Assembly (NCBI GenBank): GCA_032622095.1
Contig: CP136061.1
Coordinates: 60,779,301-60,843,300 of the forward strand
Length of the DNA: 64,000 nucleotides
Source of the DNA: Siphonodentalium dalli
Taxonomy: Eukaryota; Mollusca; Scaphopoda; Gadilida; Siphonodentaliidae
Direction: 5' to 3'
The notes beneath the pieces are model-generated. The model searched no databases and was not told the DNA's origin. It was given only the letters and a program-made list of their open reading frames with translations. This document shows, one piece after another, positions 59,961 to 64,000 of this stretch. Position numbers and translations under genes: made by a program. Each line of letters starts with the position of its first letter. Positions within the stretch are counted from its first letter, which is position 1.

Positions 59961-60207
59961 TGGTCTTGTCACTTAGATGGCTGATATGATTAGGCTGCGA
60001 TATTTATAAAACTTTTCCTGTAGTATAAAACGTCATTTAAAGTTTTGGCAACGTAATTGCAAAATCAAGACAAGGGCATGACACATTGTATGTAAAAAAC
60101 ATTCAAACATAGTAAAACGCATGCACGTGGTCAAAGTGGTTGCGCAAATAATTCCCATTTGCAGGACCAGAATGCTTTCAGATTGAGCTATATGAATGTT
60201 CTCAATA

Positions 60208-60336
60208 TTGACCCTTTCAACAAAACACCAGAGAAAACACATATGTGAGAAGGAACCACCAGAATGGCAGAATAATAGACCATTCCCACGTATAACTGAA
60301 AAGAAGAAACCATGTGGTATATATAGAGAGGGTTAA
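60208..60336. mobile_element. Short TTAA element, possible K relative (129 bp)
   Basis: TTGACCCTTTCAACAAAAC at the left; GAGAGGGTTAA (TTAA 60333-60336) at the right. AATAATAGACCATTCC inside resembles AATAATAGACGATTCC of 46427-46684. Confidence 0.5.
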
Positions 60337-62797
60337 GTCCTATATATACGGATGCTTGCCGACCAGGGTTTCTCTATAAAATTAACGCAATAATAGCAAA
60401 TGATCGCTAAAACGGAAAGGGTGTTTGCGGTATGAGAACAAAAAGTACATGTATGGAAGTTTCACATTCTCAGTCGGTGTATTACTGCAAAACTCCGGTC
60501 TGGCCTTATATTCGAGGAATCTGGAAAACTTTTGTGTACGTTTTTGTCTATTCCTCGAATGTGATACATGTAGGTAGACAATCGCCGGACTGTTTCCCCG
60601 AATATCTTTATAACATTTCACTTAAAAGAGATCGACTGTTGAGTTTAAATATAATGTGCATTAATTGTACATGTATGTAATATCTGTTTCAGATATATAT
60701 TTTGTTGGTTGTGCACGATTTCACTTAGCGGCGAGGCAGATTTGGCTTCTAGTTAATGGAACTATGGTTGGTTCTCCCGAGATCGTGATTTTTCCGCTGA
60801 GAGATCTATTCGAGTCTACCGGGGTCACATCAACAGCAGGTCTCAAATAAACAATACTTACAGCAAACGTACCGTGTTTATTGCGTACCGGAACAGATGG
60901 TTCGGCTTTGGGTGCATCTATTTATGTACATTCGGAGTGATACATAAGAGAAGGTGAGGTTAAACAAGCGGCACATCGATAAAAAGCATGTAGCAGCGAA
61001 ACAATATTATACATCTGGAGAAGATCTACTTCGGAGATCTGCGGTAATCCAGCAAAAAACCACGAACTCTAATGTACTGTGGCAAGGAAAATGAAATGTC
61101 AAAACACAGAAGCAGGCAGGGAATAAGACTCTAGTGTCTGTGTGTACCAATGATAACTTTACCGTGCTTATATATCTATGTGTACGTAAATACACACGCA
61201 TGGGCCAATTCGCACACCGTGATTATGTTTGTATGTGTATGCGAGGAAGAGTCGACCTAAAGATGGTGTATATATACAAGTAATAACGGAGCCATCGGTG
61301 GTGTTGATACATGTACGACCGAAGGTAATTGAGTAATATACAAAGTGTAGGGAGGATTATTGAAGGAAATATTAGGAAATAGGTCACAGCTATACAAAAA
61401 GAACTCTCAGATAAATACTACCAGTTCACAAAAAATGCAGTTGTATACAGATTCGGTCACGGGAAAGAACATTCTTATTAACAATAGTAAATGCAATTAT
61501 ACCAATGCAGCGTTACGTTTTATTCACCAAAGAATATTCAGTCATGTGCTGGGGAATGTAGAGCCTCGCCCATGAGTTTTCCACTGACCGAGCACTCATA
61601 TGCACTATACTAGAAGAGGCATCAAAACGATCGGTCCTACTGAAACATATACATGCATTTATAACAATACAGGTTGCAGATGATTACACCATTTGAGACT
61701 TTATATTACAAAGTTTATAAATCTAAAAAGCTAAGCCACTACAATTGGAGTTTCCCAACATGATGTTTTTGCAGAATTGTTATCTTTTAAAACACACAAC
61801 GATTTGTGATTTTTTTACATTTCATGGGAATCTATCTAAAAAAAATGATGTTTTATATGAAACACCCAGCAGTTCAATTACTTTACAGTATATTCATAAA
61901 CAATGGGAATGACAATTACCCCCATGCAAGTCCATAAATGAATCACATTATTACTCTGAAAGCATTTCTAATTGGCTCTACTAGTATTTATTAACAAATT
62001 AAACGGTTAAGTTTCTGAAGTATGATACAAGTTTAATAGTGGAATATACAGTTTTCACAATTATGAACTGTTTCAGGAGATACAGGTGACCAACATATAT
62101 ACATGTACATGCACAAAGTAGTTGTTTATTTGAAGTTGCCGGATTGTAATGGTGTATTGCGCCCTGATATATATTACGCAATTATCTTCGCACGGAAACA
62201 CAAACCGAACGATTACAGATACCCCACCAGATGATGACCAGGGAAAGATCGGCTCGCCTTGATAGCAATTCTGGTAAAATTCAGGCTTCATCGTGTTGAG
62301 AAACAGTGTATCCAGAGAAATCATTTAATACCAAGGGAGATTATTTAGTTGGACCACATGTATCGTCTGCGGATCGGGGCATTCCTGCATGCCGAGCTAA
62401 TTGGGTTAACCATATGTTATGATGCCAATTATGCCAGTAAGTACTGCGGATAGGATCCATTGGTGTCTTTATTTTATCGCGCCTGATATTTCTGCTAATA
62501 AAATATTTACCTTTGAGGGTCGTACGAATATTAGCGAACGAAATGTAAACTCAGCAACGGCTTCCCTGTTACGAATTAACGCAACAAAAACTCATTACGC
62601 GAAAGGTCGGCATGGAAGCACGTGCGACGCCGAGAAGACTGTGCCAAGTTGCCAGGAGTTCGCGGAAACTATATCGTGCATTGGGTATTCATGCATTGGA
62701 ATACTTTTGATCTCCATATATATCAAATTAGCAGGATCGTAATAGAGATTATGTTTTTTTCTTTTATGTTAGTACCGTCCCAAGGCGAGTATATGAG
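60337..62797. other. No gene seen; weak hairpin
   Basis: ATTCGAGGAAT and ATTCCTCGAAT at about 60511 and 60550 anchor an imperfect inverted repeat spanning about 60490-60595. Otherwise no supported feature. Confidence 0.5.
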
Positions 62798-62990
62798 TGT
62801 ATATTTAATGTGGACACCAAGGCTGCGCAACGTACTTTCTTGTAAGTGTATATATATATAGTGGGGACGCCAATATATTTAATGGGGGCATCGATGCTGG
62901 GCAACACAGTTTTCTTGTGAGTCTGTATTTAATGGGGACACCCACCAAGGTTGTGCATCGTTTCTTATGTGTGTGTGTATTTAAAGGCAC
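62798..62990. repeat. Three diverged ~50-75 bp tandem units
   Basis: Each unit has GT-rich TATATTTAATG(T/G)GGACACC, then GGC(T/A)GxGCAACG or a relative, and TTTCTTGT. Units start at 62798, 62847 and 62921. A remote relative (TCTTTAATGGAGACAAC) is at about 63500. Confidence 0.6.
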
Positions 62991-63159
62991 GGGCGGTGTT
63001 CGTTCGAAATATTAATATTTGTTCAAATCGCCATCAACAGAAGGAATATTAAAATATATATAGTTTTGTCCATATGCCAAACATAATCAGCGCGTAAATA
63101 GTATATGGTCGTCAAGACGTACGATGGTGTACATAAACAAGAGCCTGTTCGTGTTACAG

Positions 63160-63360
63160 AAGTTGTGCTTCTGTTTACATAACACAGCGCAATTCTATTG
63201 GTTAATCACACAAACATGATATAAACGCTCTTTATTATTTCCATATCAGGAAAATAGTAACAAATAACGCTCTTTATGTTTACCATATCCGGATCTAAAC
63301 AAAAGCCAGGTAACGTAATGTTTTTTTGCTTTTGTTTACATAACAAAGGGAAAAATATTG
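63160..63360. repeat. Local duplications
   Basis: AACGCTCTTTAT at 63223 and 63266 (43-bp spacing), and CTT(C/T)TGTTTACATAACA at about 63169 and 63329. 63361-63887 otherwise shows nothing. Confidence 0.5.
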
Positions 63361-63887
63361 ACAATAACATACTGTTTATGCCATATTTCTGATTGGTATA
63401 AGAACAAAGTCTGTCTATATTTTACTATTATTTCTGTTTATTGCGGTTTTTGACGGAGGTGAATATTTTAACAGCATACCCACCACCAACGACGCCCGTA
63501 TCTTTAATGGAGACAACAATGTTAGATGTTTCTCAATGGTTCATATGGGGACTCAAAGTTTGGGCAACCTTTTAAAACAATGGTAGTCTGACCAATATTC
63601 TATCGTAATTCTGAAATCTAACCAATGAATTGGCCATTGTAGATGGCCCAGAAATGGCATTGCCTCTGATATAATAAACCAAGTTATTGAACATACACAC
63701 TCCATACACATACTAATAAATGGTAACTATATATGGCGTTAATTGTGCCTAGTGCAAGGCCATGGTGGAAGACGCCCCGTGTGACTGTCAAATACTGGAG
63801 ACTCTGATTAGGAGAGGGTAGCATCCATCCTTGTAGAAATATAATGTAGGTCATCGTGCTTGGGATTCAAATGAGTGTTTGGTTTGA

Positions 63888-64000
63888 TAAACGCATTCAT
63901 TACCAAGGGGCGTAGTCTAGGTGTAATGCATTGACGACTGAGTGGCGTAGTCTATGTGTAATGCATTCATTACTGAGGGGCGTAGTCTAGGTGTAATGCA
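63888..64000. repeat. 35-bp tandem repeat running off the window
   Basis: GGCGTAGTCTAGGTGTAATG at 63909, with relatives at 63944 and 63979; spacing exactly 35 bp. Ends mid-array at 64000. Confidence 0.93.

Overview
The window reads as metazoan, probably marine-invertebrate, intergenic DNA. It is AT-rich with no long spliced gene visible, and it is dense in short inverted-repeat DNA transposons (MITEs and foldbacks), minisatellites and truncated non-LTR retrotransposons. The two LINE ORF2 tails resemble elements common in molluscs and other lophotrochozoans. A degenerate TTAGGG tract fits an animal telomere hexamer. The lineage (bivalve or gastropod mollusc as first guess) is inference. I support no host protein-coding gene: almost every open frame is of chance length or a repeat shadow. 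The exception in length is an unidentified 290-codon frame at 58.2-59.0 kb.

Layout. At 0.6-20 kb there are three copies of a poly-G-ended 526-579 bp MITE with CAG/CTG ends and 7-bp target duplications (603, 3482, 19163). There are several foldbacks (2374-2946, 6374-6985, 9437-9512, 13031-13214 and a 1420-bp one at 13466-14885) and a (TA)n(GA)n(GAGT)n microsatellite at 16882-17054. At 12-53 kb a recurring family of TTAA-flanked MITEs is built around the same palindromic core (12539, 18340, 20913, 24254, 27934, 33124, 50641, 52841). The core occurs behind at least three different outer terminal repeats. One copy is nested inside another TTAA element (27888-28477), and another is split by a retrotransposon tail with an 11-bp target duplication (33192-33625).

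At 36.83-40.04 kb lies a 3.2-kb foldback element with 9-bp flanking duplications. It is made of ~520-bp tandem units that switch orientation near 39095 and is capped by 10-bp GC-rich microrepeats. Next come a telomere-like tract inside an inverted repeat (44047-44248) and a 31/62-bp higher-order minisatellite (44338-45294). Two LINE ORF2 3' remnants (31521-32208 minus, 49748-50403 plus) and two further LINE-type 3' tails (29.3 kb, 33.5 kb) are present. Two partial tRNA-like promoter regions suggest SINE remains (52.7 kb, 55.85 kb). The window ends in a 35-bp tandem array that runs off the edge.

How it works together: nothing here forms a gene pathway. It is a layered graveyard of mostly non-autonomous elements. 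The informative parts are the insertion junctions (TTAA, 7-bp, 9-bp and 11-bp duplications), the order of nesting, and the exchange of one palindromic module among distinct TTAA element families.
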